Shown here: in pieces, positions 8,716 through 16,627 of the stretch
Layout of the letters: every line of letters starts with the position of its first letter
Numbering within the stretch: the first letter of the stretch is position 1
NCBI RefSeq assembly: GCF_900112415.1
Contig: NZ_FOLV01000004.1
Location: 124,001-188,000 of the forward strand
Reading direction: 5' to 3'
DNA length: 64,000 nt
Source of the DNA: Bacillus sp. 491mf
GTDB lineage: Bacteria > Bacillota > Bacilli > Bacillales > Bacillaceae_G
Made by a program: the position numbers and the translations under genes
Notes under the pieces: generated by a model
Databases searched by the model: none
What the model saw: the letters and a program-made list of their open reading frames with translations, nothing else
What the model was told of the DNA's origin: nothing

Positions 8716-10692
8716 ATGACTGTGGGATTATTAACAATAGCAAAAAAGAATCTGAAGAATAATTTTTCCTTCTATTCGTTTTATTTCGTTTCAGTAGCTT
8801 TTGTGCTGATGGTGTTTTTCGCCTTTATTTCTTTTTCCATGAACAATATAATCATGGAAAAGATTTCGTCTGATGGTAGGGTTGAAATCATGTCAAGAAC
8901 GGTAGGAATCTTTGTTATGGCATTTGTACTATTCTATATGTCATACTCCAATACTTTTTTTATGAAAAAAAGAATGAAAGAACTTGGTATTTATTCACTC
9001 TTGGGATATCGAAAATCAACAATGCTAAAACTATTAACTTTTGAAAATATTATAATTTGTTTTGCTGCTCTAATTGTAGGAATCGCTTTTGGCGCGATTG
9101 CTCATAAAGGGATTGTCGAAGTGATAGTCAGAGCACTAAAATTACAAATTGATACTTCTGAAGTGCCACTTATGCATTCCGGGGCAGTACTATTCACGTT
9201 TGTTTTTATATTTGTCGTTTTGACTGCTTTATTTTTATCGAACTGGATCATTCTTCGGAAAAGTTCCTTACTGACTTTGGTACGGATGGAAAAAAAGGAA
9301 GAAAAGCAGATGAGAATCAATACAGCTTTCTCATTCCTTGGATTATTCTTGATACTAATTGGTTACTTCTTTGCTATTGATATTACAAGAGGGATGAAAT
9401 CATTCTGGAAAACAATAGGATTTTCACCAATTGCACTTTTAACAATGTTAAGTGTAATACTAGGGACCATTTTCTTTATTCACTCTTTTTTACCATATGC
9501 TATTGAAAAATTGAAGAAAAAGAAAAGCTGGTTTTATAAGGAAGCAAATATTATTCTCATTCCAAACTTTATATTTAAAATCCGTTCGAAGGCAAAAACG
9601 TTAATTTTGTTAACTTTATTAGTTGCAGGAACGCTGGCTATATTCGGCTCTACTTTACTAACTCTCTACTATCCTGTTGCTGCTACGGAACGAATCATAC
9701 CGTCAGCTATCGAGTTTCCAGTGGAAGATAAACAATTGGCCTCTCAAGCAATTAAAATTGTACAAGATACTGTTGGTAAAGAAAATATGAAATATAAAGA
9801 AACAACTATGATTCATGTAACATCCTCTTCTGACCATTTACCTAAAGAATATAGTGCAAAGAAAGAACATGGATTTGATCTTATTTCCGAGTCGGATTAT
9901 AAAGAATTAATACATATTCAGGGTAAAAATGTAGACTTTGAGAATTTAGCTAAAAGTGAAAGTATTTTAGTAAAATATCGACCTGACAAAGAAAAGCTAG
10001 ATAAAGGGAATATATATACTTTAAACTTAACAAATGAAAATACCGTGGATATAAAAGTAAAAGACACTACTTTACTCAATTCAATCGGATTTGCAAATAG
10101 TGTAGGAACTCTTGTCATTTCAGATCAACTATATAAAGAGATAAAAACTTTAGAGCATAAAGAAACAACGATGATGAGCTTTAATGGAACAGATATGAGG
10201 GATAATAAGAAAGTTTATGAAAATGTAGCTCCACTATTTAAAAATAATATTTATTTTACAAGTAGTTATCAAAAAAATGATTACATTATTCAGCAGAATA
10301 GTTCAACATTCTTGCTCATTAGTTTTGTTACGATCATCTTTTTTATTGCAACGGGTAGTATTCTCTACTTCCATAACCTTTCGAGCATGATGTCAAACAA
10401 AAATGAATTTATCATTTTAAAAAGAATGGGATATAACAAGAAAAAGATAAAAAGAATAATAAGTAAAGAAGTTCTTACGTTATTTAGCATCCCCTACGTA
10501 TTAGGGTTAGCACATAGTATTTTTGCACTGATAGCTTACAAAGCGGCTTTAATGGATGACTTATTAGGAAAAAACAGTGCCTTTATACTGCCTATTCTTT
10601 TTGCAGTAATTATTTTCACTTTGGTATATATCATTTATTATTTGTTAACAAAGCGAGCATGTTATAAAATTATCTTTGACAATAAAAAGTAA
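8716..10692 (+). CDS. BceB-like ABC transporter permease
   Basis: This is the membrane partner of the preceding ATPase, with 658 residues. The topology is the BceB one: an FtsX-type four-helix block at the N-terminus, six further helices around it, and a large extracellular domain of about 200 residues (roughly 325-530) between the seventh and eighth helices, which in this family contacts the target peptide. No OmpR-type BceRS pair is next to it; the closest two-component system is a NarL-type pair 265 bases downstream across a repeat. The substrate cannot be named. Confidence 0.88.
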   Translation: MTVGLLTIAKKNLKNNFSFYSFYFVSVAFVLMVFFAFISFSMNNIIMEKISSDGRVEIMSRTVGIFVMAFVLFYMSYSNTFFMKKRMKELGIYSLLGYRKSTMLKLLTFENIIICFAALIVGIAFGAIAHKGIVEVIVRALKLQIDTSEVPLMHSGAVLFTFVFIFVVLTALFLSNWIILRKSSLLTLVRMEKKEEKQMRINTAFSFLGLFLILIGYFFAIDITRGMKSFWKTIGFSPIALLTMLSVILGTIFFIHSFLPYAIEKLKKKKSWFYKEANIILIPNFIFKIRSKAKTLILLTLLVAGTLAIFGSTLLTLYYPVAATERIIPSAIEFPVEDKQLASQAIKIVQDTVGKENMKYKETTMIHVTSSSDHLPKEYSAKKEHGFDLISESDYKELIHIQGKNVDFENLAKSESILVKYRPDKEKLDKGNIYTLNLTNENTVDIKVKDTTLLNSIGFANSVGTLVISDQLYKEIKTLEHKETTMMSFNGTDMRDNKKVYENVAPLFKNNIYFTSSYQKNDYIIQQNSSTFLLISFVTIIFFIATGSILYFHNLSSMMSNKNEFIILKRMGYNKKKIKRIISKEVLTLFSIPYVLGLAHSIFALIAYKAALMDDLLGKNSAFILPILFAVIIFTLVYIIYYLLTKRACYKIIFDNKK

Positions 10693-10699
10693 AAATTCC

Positions 10700-10887
10700 T
10701 ATATAAATACAAATTTAAAAACCGACATTTTAGATGGGCAAGAGCATCTGGCCATGCATAGAAGCGGTCAAGGCCTTTTTCTGCCACATGCACGGTTTAA
10801 AAACAAAAGGAGCATGCAAGTAGCGGGTATGTTGTATTCTGCATAGCGGCAACTTATATGTCGAAAAATTAAAATTGATATATATAA
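10700..10887 (+). repeat. Dispersed repeat family B, copy 2
   Basis: The element begins eight bases after the bceB-like stop and fills the gap to the histidine kinase gene. It carries the family blocks TAAAAACCGACATTTTAGA, GCATCTGGCCATGCATAGAA and TTTTTCTGCCACATGC. Confidence 0.8.
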
Positions 10888-10957
10888 GGCTAATGATAGT
10901 AAACAAGCATTAGCTTTATATGTATTTAAGCTAGTACTAGTAAAGGTAAGTGAGTTT

Positions 10958-12547
10958 ATGAAAAAGTATTATGAGCAAAAGCAATTTCTCATCTTAATTA
11001 ACCAACTGTGTATGATTATTTTTTTATGCTATGAATTTTCGCAAAATAATATTGTAGGAACAGCAAAGTTGCTTCCATTGACACTTATAACGATTTTGGT
11101 TATTTACGGAGCTTGCATTGGATTTGTAAACATGAAAGAAAATAGTACCCTATGGAAGTTTTCTAATTTGCTAATCCTTACTTCATGGCAGTTTTTATTC
11201 ACACTTAGTGAAACACAAATTTTTTATACGTTAAGTACGCTATTTAGCGTAGTGATTCTATATCAGACAGCACAGTTTTTTCTCTATTTCTTTTTTCAAG
11301 ATTCTACTTATATGTATAAAAAAGAAAAAGACTGGATTTTACAGATTACCTGTTTATTGACATTGGTTGCGAAATTGATAAACGATAAAATGTTCGCCAT
11401 TCTATTTTTATCTCAATTTGTTTTAAGTTTTATTTGTATTTTTTTCTTACTTTTGAAACATCGAGGACGAATCATGTTTATCTTAAAAAGCGAAAAAAAT
11501 CATTTGCTTAAATCTTTTGCGGTTCTAATTTTTTTCTTTATTGGATACGCCATATTTTTTGCAGACAACCCTGAATATTTAAGTAATCTAGGGTGGTATA
11601 TCATGATCCTTTTCCCTTTATTTAGTATTCATGCGATTGCTTTTAAAAACCATATATTTATGAAGCGATATTTTCTTTTAAAGGGAGGTAAAAGGGGACT
11701 GATCCTTTTCTTTCTTCTTGTTTGTATAATTTCACTTGGACTATTATTTAGGTTGAATATGATTGCCTATTTCATCATTATACATACGATTTTTTCGTTT
11801 GTTCTGTTTCATTTCACGCTATTATATAAAGACATAAAAAAAAGTATCTTAAATTCAGAAACAGAAGAACCAAAAATCATGTCAGAAAGCTTTTATGCTC
11901 ATAATCTTGTACAGATAGCGAAAGAGGAAAAGTTGAAACGTGATTTTTCTAATTATTTGCATGATGAAATTTTGCAAGATATATTAGCTGTAAAAAATAT
12001 GATGAATAAATCTAACAAAGAGGAGATTCATGAAATCATAGTAAAAACGTTGGATCACTTAAATTTGTCTATACGAGTACAAATGGAAGAGTACTATCCA
12101 ACACTATTAAAGACACTAACATTAAAAGAAAATTATAGTAATTTACTTGAAATGGTGCAGCATAAAAATAGAATGAAAAATATTGATATCACTTTTCATT
12201 GTAGTGAAAATTTATTTTTAGTTGAACCCTATCAGCTTGTTACATACAGAATTTTAAAAGAATTGGTAACAAATGCATTCAAGCATTCTAAATGTTCAAA
12301 GCTAGTTGTGAGTTTGAAACAAGAAAATGACGAAATAGAGCTTATAGTAAAAGATAATGGCATAGGCTTAATGGTTAATGAAAAGCAGATTTCTAATGAC
12401 CATAGAGGATTGAATTCTATTAAGGAACAGTTGTTTTTAGTAAACGGTAAAATGACAATTTCAGAATGTAATCCTTCTGGTTTATGTGTTGCTATTCTTA
12501 TTCCTATGAAAGGAGATGATTCCTATGAATATTTTATTAATAGATGA
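10958..12547 (+). CDS. Membrane sensor histidine kinase, NarL-partner type
   Basis: This is a 529-residue sensor kinase. About eight hydrophobic segments fill residues 8-290, with no sizeable extracellular loop, so the signal is probably sensed in or at the membrane. The HisKA_3 region contains the phospho-acceptor H335 in SNYLHDEILQDIL, the N box holds N439 in ELVTNAFKHS, and the ATP lid has DNGIG (467-471) and HRGLNSI. The layout resembles ComP/DesK-type kinases. The response regulator overlaps its 3' end by 23 bases, which ties the two together. Confidence 0.88.
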   Translation: MKKYYEQKQFLILINQLCMIIFLCYEFSQNNIVGTAKLLPLTLITILVIYGACIGFVNMKENSTLWKFSNLLILTSWQFLFTLSETQIFYTLSTLFSVVILYQTAQFFLYFFFQDSTYMYKKEKDWILQITCLLTLVAKLINDKMFAILFLSQFVLSFICIFFLLLKHRGRIMFILKSEKNHLLKSFAVLIFFFIGYAIFFADNPEYLSNLGWYIMILFPLFSIHAIAFKNHIFMKRYFLLKGGKRGLILFFLLVCIISLGLLFRLNMIAYFIIIHTIFSFVLFHFTLLYKDIKKSILNSETEEPKIMSESFYAHNLVQIAKEEKLKRDFSNYLHDEILQDILAVKNMMNKSNKEEIHEIIVKTLDHLNLSIRVQMEEYYPTLLKTLTLKENYSNLLEMVQHKNRMKNIDITFHCSENLFLVEPYQLVTYRILKELVTNAFKHSKCSKLVVSLKQENDEIELIVKDNGIGLMVNEKQISNDHRGLNSIKEQLFLVNGKMTISECNPSGLCVAILIPMKGDDSYEYFINR

Positions 12548-13130
12548 TCACGCTTTATTTGCAAAAAGTTTAGAGATAGCCTTGGAAGATTATTCTGAAA
12601 TAGATCATTTTTACTCATTACAAAATATTGAACAGGTTATTGCATTCATTAATGAGTTTAAGCCAAACATCACATTAATAGATATTAATTTAAGTAACAT
12701 CAGTAATGAAGATGGTTTAGGTGTAGCAAAACATATTTTAGAAAGCAAATGTGACACGAAAATAGTTATATTAACAGGCTATGATTTGCCTGTTTACCGG
12801 TATGAAGCTCAAAAAATTGGTGTAAGAGGTTTTATAAATAAAAACATTATGCCAGATAAGTTGTTGCAGATTTTAATTGAGATTAATAATGGTATTTCCT
12901 ACTTTCCAATGTCTACGGACTATGTTGAGGAATTAACTAATAGTGAAAAACAAATTTTACAATTATTATGTGATGGATATAAGCGTAAAGAAATTTCTTC
13001 TATTTTATTTGTAAGTGAACGCACTGTTTCAAATCATATTCAACACTTATTTGATAAGTTGAATGTCACATCTTCGTTAGAAGCTGTAACGAAGGGAATA
13101 AAATTAGGGTATATTCAGCCTAATTATTAA
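12525..13130 (+). CDS. LuxR/NarL-family response regulator
   Basis: Cytoplasmic DNA-binding regulator of 201 residues paired with the preceding kinase. The receiver domain shows LLIDDH at residues 4-9, the phospho-acceptor D53 in TLIDINLS and the conserved lysine in GFINKN. The C-terminal LuxR-type helix-turn-helix includes SEKQILQLLCDGYKRKEI and SERTVSNHIQHLFDKLNV. I start at ATG 12525 because AAAGGAG is eight bases upstream; the in-frame ATG at 12516 abuts that site. Target genes are unknown; the BceAB-like pair and the DUF2085 gene are neighbours. Confidence 0.9.
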   Translation: MNILLIDDHALFAKSLEIALEDYSEIDHFYSLQNIEQVIAFINEFKPNITLIDINLSNISNEDGLGVAKHILESKCDTKIVILTGYDLPVYRYEAQKIGVRGFINKNIMPDKLLQILIEINNGISYFPMSTDYVEELTNSEKQILQLLCDGYKRKEISSILFVSERTVSNHIQHLFDKLNVTSSLEAVTKGIKLGYIQPNY

Positions 13131-13205
13131 AAATAGTTTTGTCCCCTTACAAAGTAAGTATTTCTTATATACTAAAGGTAAAATAAGGAGAAAGGGTGTT
13201 CACTA

Positions 13206-13535
13206 TTGTTACATAGTTATATTTCACAAATTCCTTGTCACAGAAAGCTTGAAAGGAGTTATCATTCACTACAAAAATATATACCTTTATGTGCACGTTG
13301 TACTGGTATACTTTTAGGTTTTCTTTTGTTTCCGATTTATTTTTTGATCTCACATACTTTTATTCTCGTATTAGCTTTATCTTTTTTTGCGCAAGTTCCA
13401 TTGTTAATTGATGGGTTCACCCAAAAATGGGGATGGAGAAGTAGCACAAACGTACTAAGAGTTTCAACTGGATTTCTAAGTGGAAATGGTATGGCGTTAC
13501 TAATATCATCAAGTATTAGTTGGATAATCTCTTAG
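13206..13535 (+). CDS. DUF2085 family small membrane protein
   Basis: A membrane protein of 109 residues with about three hydrophobic segments. It bears the DUF2085 pattern: CH at residues 11-12 in IPCHRKLERSY and CARCTGI at 29-35, both likely facing the same side and able to hold a metal. The start is TTG with AGGGTG seven bases upstream. It lies 75 bases after the response regulator and may belong to the same transcription unit. Function of the family is not established. Confidence 0.75.
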   Translation: MLHSYISQIPCHRKLERSYHSLQKYIPLCARCTGILLGFLLFPIYFLISHTFILVLALSFFAQVPLLIDGFTQKWGWRSSTNVLRVSTGFLSGNGMALLISSSISWIIS

Positions 13536-13560
13536 AATCGTTTTATTTAAATAGTGGGAG

Positions 13561-13794
13561 GTGTTTTATATATTTTGGATCTATTCCCTTCTCATTGTCA
13601 TATCCGGTGGCAGCGGCATCGGTTTTATCATTCATGAAAAATATGTAGAAGCTATAATAGCTTTTATTGTTTGTTTTATACTCATTGTATTATTACGTAT
13701 TTATCTCAGAAGAAAGACTCAAAAAAGACATTCAGGCGATGGCCCTTTAGACTGTGGCGAATGCTCAGACTTAGACTGCGATTGTAATGATTGA
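13561..13794 (+). CDS. Small membrane protein with cysteine-rich acidic tail
   Basis: Up to 77 residues with two hydrophobic segments and a basic stretch RRKTQKRH, then a tail GPLDCGECSDLDCDCND holding four cysteines among aspartates, which suggests metal or cluster binding. The GTG at 13561 abuts the GGGAGGTG ribosome binding site, so initiation at the in-frame ATA at 13570, seven bases downstream, is possible; no ATG is available. It follows the DUF2085 gene by 25 bases and is probably co-transcribed. I do not recognise the family. Confidence 0.55.
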   Translation: MFYIFWIYSLLIVISGGSGIGFIIHEKYVEAIIAFIVCFILIVLLRIYLRRKTQKRHSGDGPLDCGECSDLDCDCND

Positions 13795-13834
13795 TCTTTT
13801 TCTCAATTAGATTTTTATAATTTATATGTAAAAA

Positions 13835-13856
13835 AAGGTTCGCACCTTAGCGAACC
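13835..13856. repeat. Short hairpin flanking the IS66 relic
   Basis: GGTTCGC and GCGAACC enclose a six-base loop. An A-run precedes it, so on the minus strand it would look like a terminator for a transcript crossing the IS relic. Confidence 0.45.
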
Positions 13857-14095
13857 GTAAACGTCAAGTAACTCCAAAATATACGACAAAAGTTAATTTT
13901 GGAGTTATTTTTTGTTTGCTTAACTTTTTCCGGTACTCTGCAATTAGATGATAAATCCATTGACCACAGCAAGACTTTATCAATTTCTTCTTTATTGTTT
14001 AAATCGATATTGGGGAGTGTTTCAAATAAATAAAGAAGATAATGATAGGGACTTTTGAGATAGTTTTTATTGTTCCGTCTTAAGGGTAGCGACTT
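13847..14095 (-). pseudogene. 3' relic of an IS66-family transposase with its IS end
   Basis: On the minus strand a frame of 83 codons reads YHYLLYLFETLPNIDL and later VLLWSMDL, the typical C-terminal element of IS66 transposases (ORF with YLxYLFExLPN and LPW). It has no N-terminal half and no start. The frame runs into the sequence GTAACTCCAAAAT and the end GTAAACGTCAAG at 13857, matching the GTAA-type ends of the IS66 family. The same end is found at 5007 and 26492. Confidence 0.7.
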
Positions 14096-14240
14096 TCAAT
14101 AAATATTTTCCGGTTTATGGAAATATTTATTCTACTACTAAAGTTGTAAAAAATCTAGTCAATATGTAGCAAGTATCATTAATTGAAAAAATGTAAAATA
14201 AATTTAAGAATCAAAATGTTGGAAGGGAGAGAGAAACCAA

Positions 14241-14948
14241 TTGGATAGAGAAAATAATAAAAAACTTGTAGTAATCACTGGGGTAACACAAGGATTAGGT
14301 CGGTCATTAATTGACCGTTTTTCTGAACTAGGTTGGTTGATTGTTGGATGTGGTCGTTCCAAAAGTAAGATAGAACAAATCAAGAGACATTTTGACAACA
14401 AACATGATTTTCAATCCATTGATGTTTCGGACGATAAGGCTGTTAAAGCTTGGGGAGAATATATTCTTCAGCAATACGGTGCACCAGATTTACTAATTAA
14501 TAATGCTTCTATTGTAAATAAAAATGCGACGCTTTGGACTATTTCTTCGGAAGAATTTGCAAATGTTATGAATATCAATGTGAATGGTGTAGTCAATGTC
14601 ATCCGGTCATTTATACCAGCTATGATTCATAATAAACGAGGCATCGTAATCAATATTAGTTCAAGTTGGGGACGTTCCGGTGAGGCAGAACTTGCACCGT
14701 ATTGTGCGTCCAAGTTTGCTATAGAGGGTTTGACCCAATCAATGGCACTAGAATTACCGAAAGAACTGGCAGTAGTTGCACTAGACCCAGGTGGAGGCAT
14801 TCATACTTCGATGTTACAATCATGTGCACCAGAGTATATATCGAGTTCTCCAACAGCTGAGGCTTGGTCACATGTTGCTGTTCCGTATATGCTTAGTATT
14901 ACATCAAATGATAATGGAAAATCCCTTACTTGCCCAAAGGTTTGCTAA
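14241..14948 (+). CDS. Short-chain dehydrogenase/reductase
   Basis: NAD(P)-dependent oxidoreductase of the SDR family, 235 residues. The cofactor motif TGVTQGLG is at residues 14-21, then NNAS, the catalytic serine in NISSSWG and the YxxxK pair in PYCASK. The start is TTG preceded by GGAAGGGAGAG, with no better start. The C-terminus is short and ends in an atypical TCPKVC. Substrate is unknown. Some Bacillus homologues are annotated as sepiapterin-reductase-like or as generic SDRs. Confidence 0.82.
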   Translation: MDRENNKKLVVITGVTQGLGRSLIDRFSELGWLIVGCGRSKSKIEQIKRHFDNKHDFQSIDVSDDKAVKAWGEYILQQYGAPDLLINNASIVNKNATLWTISSEEFANVMNINVNGVVNVIRSFIPAMIHNKRGIVINISSSWGRSGEAELAPYCASKFAIEGLTQSMALELPKELAVVALDPGGGIHTSMLQSCAPEYISSSPTAEAWSHVAVPYMLSITSNDNGKSLTCPKVC

Positions 14949-15025
14949 ATTCACTGGTTGAATAATGATTGGTGTTAATGAATAAGAAGGTGTAAAGAAT
15001 GCCGAAAAATTTTACTTTAACAGAG

Positions 15026-15075
15026 AAAGCAGATAATGATCCATCGTAGATGAATGGTTATCTGCTTTATTTTGT
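15026..15075 (+). terminator. Terminator after the SDR gene
   Basis: AAAGCAGATAA and TTATCTGCTTT form the stem and TATTTTG follows. A tiny ORF beginning at 14999 (MPKNFTLTEK...) overlaps it and is not considered a gene. Confidence 0.75.
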
Positions 15076-15115
15076 CTGTATTTAGAAAACAGATTTTCAT
15101 TAAAATAGCGTAGTA

Positions 15116-15640
15116 TCAAAATTTCTTGTTCGCTCCACTCATTGCATACAAGTAAAAAATATAATCAGTCGAAGTTCCTGTATAACCTAACTGTCTTAAC
15201 ATTGCCGTTATATTTCCGCGATGATATGTCCCATGATTCACAACATGTTGAATCAATTCAAAGACATTCGTGTCTAATCGTCCAAAGTGAGGGTGTTCAG
15301 GTGAAATGGCTCTCTCTAAGTTCTCTTCACGGATGAAAAATGTTTGATATTCTTCAGATAAAGTTAAAAATAGCTGTTCCATTTCCTGAATAGTTGTATC
15401 TTTTATTTTTTCTGAAAGATGAATTGCTGATGTTTTTACTTCAGTAAAAGGTTTTCCTAATAAAGTACCTAGCCAGATTGTATCAGCAATATATATATGT
15501 ATAAACGTTTGTGAAATAGAAGGGAATACACTTTGTATTTCTGTAGACCAAACGTCTGCTGGTAATGTTGTTAAGTGTTCAAGTAGCCTTTTGTTTGCCC
15601 AAACGTGATAATCATATACTTGTAAGACAGGATGTTTCAT
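15116..15640 (-). CDS. DinB/YfiT-family metal-binding protein
   Basis: Four-helix-bundle protein of 174 residues. The family's three metal-ligand histidines are visible: H48 in QTFIHIYIAD, and H136 and H140 in VNHGTYHRGN. DinB-type proteins are putative thiol-dependent transferases or hydrolases (some act with bacillithiol); the reaction of this one is unknown. The ribosome binding site CTGGAGGGA is well placed. A degraded second copy of its 3' part lies at 19565-19683. Confidence 0.85.
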   Translation of the reverse strand: MKHPVLQVYDYHVWANKRLLEHLTTLPADVWSTEIQSVFPSISQTFIHIYIADTIWLGTLLGKPFTEVKTSAIHLSEKIKDTTIQEMEQLFLTLSEEYQTFFIREENLERAISPEHPHFGRLDTNVFELIQHVVNHGTYHRGNITAMLRQLGYTGTSTDYIFYLYAMSGANKKF

Positions 15641-15830
15641 TGAAAATCCCTCCAGTTTCAGTTGAATTCAAATTATAAAGAAATAGCTTACTTTATATAT
15701 ACAACCAACGTTTATTACTTTCCTGTTAGAAACTATGAAAAAGCAGTTTATGAAAAGGAAAGAGAGTCTATTACCTTGTTCTGCATAGTTTCACGCATCT
15801 AAGCAAAAAGTAACGTTGGAGGTGAGCAAA

Positions 15831-15965
15831 GTGGGTCGAAAAATTAAACAGGATCCTTCAAGAGCAGGTCTTGGTTCATCGCAAGTCGAAGGGCAAGGAA
15901 CGACTATGCATGAAACAGGTTCCGTTAAAGTTCCTTCATCAAATAAGAAGCAAAAACGTAGTTAA
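15831..15965 (+). CDS. Small basic, SASP-like protein (YuzL-type)
   Basis: A 44-residue gene starting with GTG after a strong GGAGGTGAG site. The product begins MGRKIKQDPSRAGLGSSQVE and continues glycine/serine/lysine-rich with a lysine-rich end. Size and composition resemble minor small acid-soluble spore proteins and the YuzL family of Bacillus; I favour YuzL-type but cannot prove it. A clear terminator follows. Confidence 0.55.
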   Translation: MGRKIKQDPSRAGLGSSQVEGQGTTMHETGSVKVPSSNKKQKRS

Positions 15966-16010
15966 TTATAATTTGTTATTTTTTAGTTGTTGAGAAAGCT
16001 TATTTATGTT

Positions 16011-16050
16011 AAACAAGTGCAATTTTAAGATGAAAATTGCACTTGTTTTC
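16011..16050 (+). terminator. Terminator of the small basic protein gene
   Basis: AAACAAGTGCAATTTT and AAAATTGCACTTGTTTT form a perfect stem with a short loop. Confidence 0.9.
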
Positions 16051-16065
16051 ATGCCCAAAATATGG

Positions 16066-16115
16066 TTGACAATAACAGACTACAAATGTAATATATTCAT
16101 TAGACTACATTTGTA
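16066..16115 (+). promoter_or_regulatory. SigA promoter with two BlaI-type operators
   Basis: A -35 TTGACA (16066-16071) and a -10 TAATAT (16089-16094) are 17 bases apart. Two operators of the BlaI/MecI type, ACTACAAATGTAATA (core 16081-16090) and ACTACATTTGTAATA (core 16106-16115), overlap the -10 region and the transcript start. This predicts autoregulation of the downstream blaI-blaR1 pair. Confidence 0.88.
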
Positions 16116-16134
16116 ATATCGGAAGGGAGAAAGC

Positions 16135-16539
16135 ATAAATACGAAAAAAATTCCTAAAATATCTGAAGCTGAGCTGGAAATAATGAAAGTTCTTTGGTCA
16201 AAGGCGCCTCAAACAGCAAACGAAATTATTAAAGACCTTGAAGGGAAAATGGATTGGAGTCCAAAAACAATTCGAACGTTAATTAACAGATTAGTGCAAA
16301 AAGAAGCGATATCAGCTCATCAAGAAACCGGAAAAATGTATACATATACTCCTTTAGTTTCTCAAAATCATTATTTGCAAGTAGAAACGAAGTCTTTTCT
16401 TAAACGTTTTTATGGTGCAGCATTAAAACCACTACTTGTAAACTTCTTAAAGGAAGAAAAGCTTTCTCAAGAAGAAATTAATGAACTTAAACGTATTCTT
16501 GATGATAAAAGTGAGGCTGAGCGAAGAAAAGAACGATGA
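16135..16539 (+). CDS. blaI: BlaI/MecI-family repressor, start codon not ATG
   Basis: Winged-helix repressor that binds TACANNTGTA operators and is inactivated by its BlaR1 partner. The frame reads TKKIPKISEAELEIMKVLW, matching the usual BlaI start MKKIP-SEAELEVMKVIW, then SPKTIRTLINRLVQKE for the recognition helix. Exactly where BlaI proteins have Met this gene has ACG (16141). The nearest possible starts after GGGAG are ATA at 16135 or ACG at 16141; the first ATG, at 16183, would delete the first 14-16 residues including part of helix 1. About 132-134 residues if intact. Family certain, start uncertain. Confidence 0.85.
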   Translation: MNTKKIPKISEAELEIMKVLWSKAPQTANEIIKDLEGKMDWSPKTIRTLINRLVQKEAISAHQETGKMYTYTPLVSQNHYLQVETKSFLKRFYGAALKPLLVNFLKEEKLSQEEINELKRILDDKSEAERRKER

Positions 16540-16627
16540 GTATAGGGGTATAAAAAATCATTTTATGTAGATTTTTAATTGGATAAATGTATCTTGGATA
16601 AGAGAATTAGAGGAAGGATAGGTAAAA

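Noticed and set aside
14999-15049. 16-codon ORF after the SDR gene
   Set aside because: It overlaps the terminator hairpin and is too short to support.
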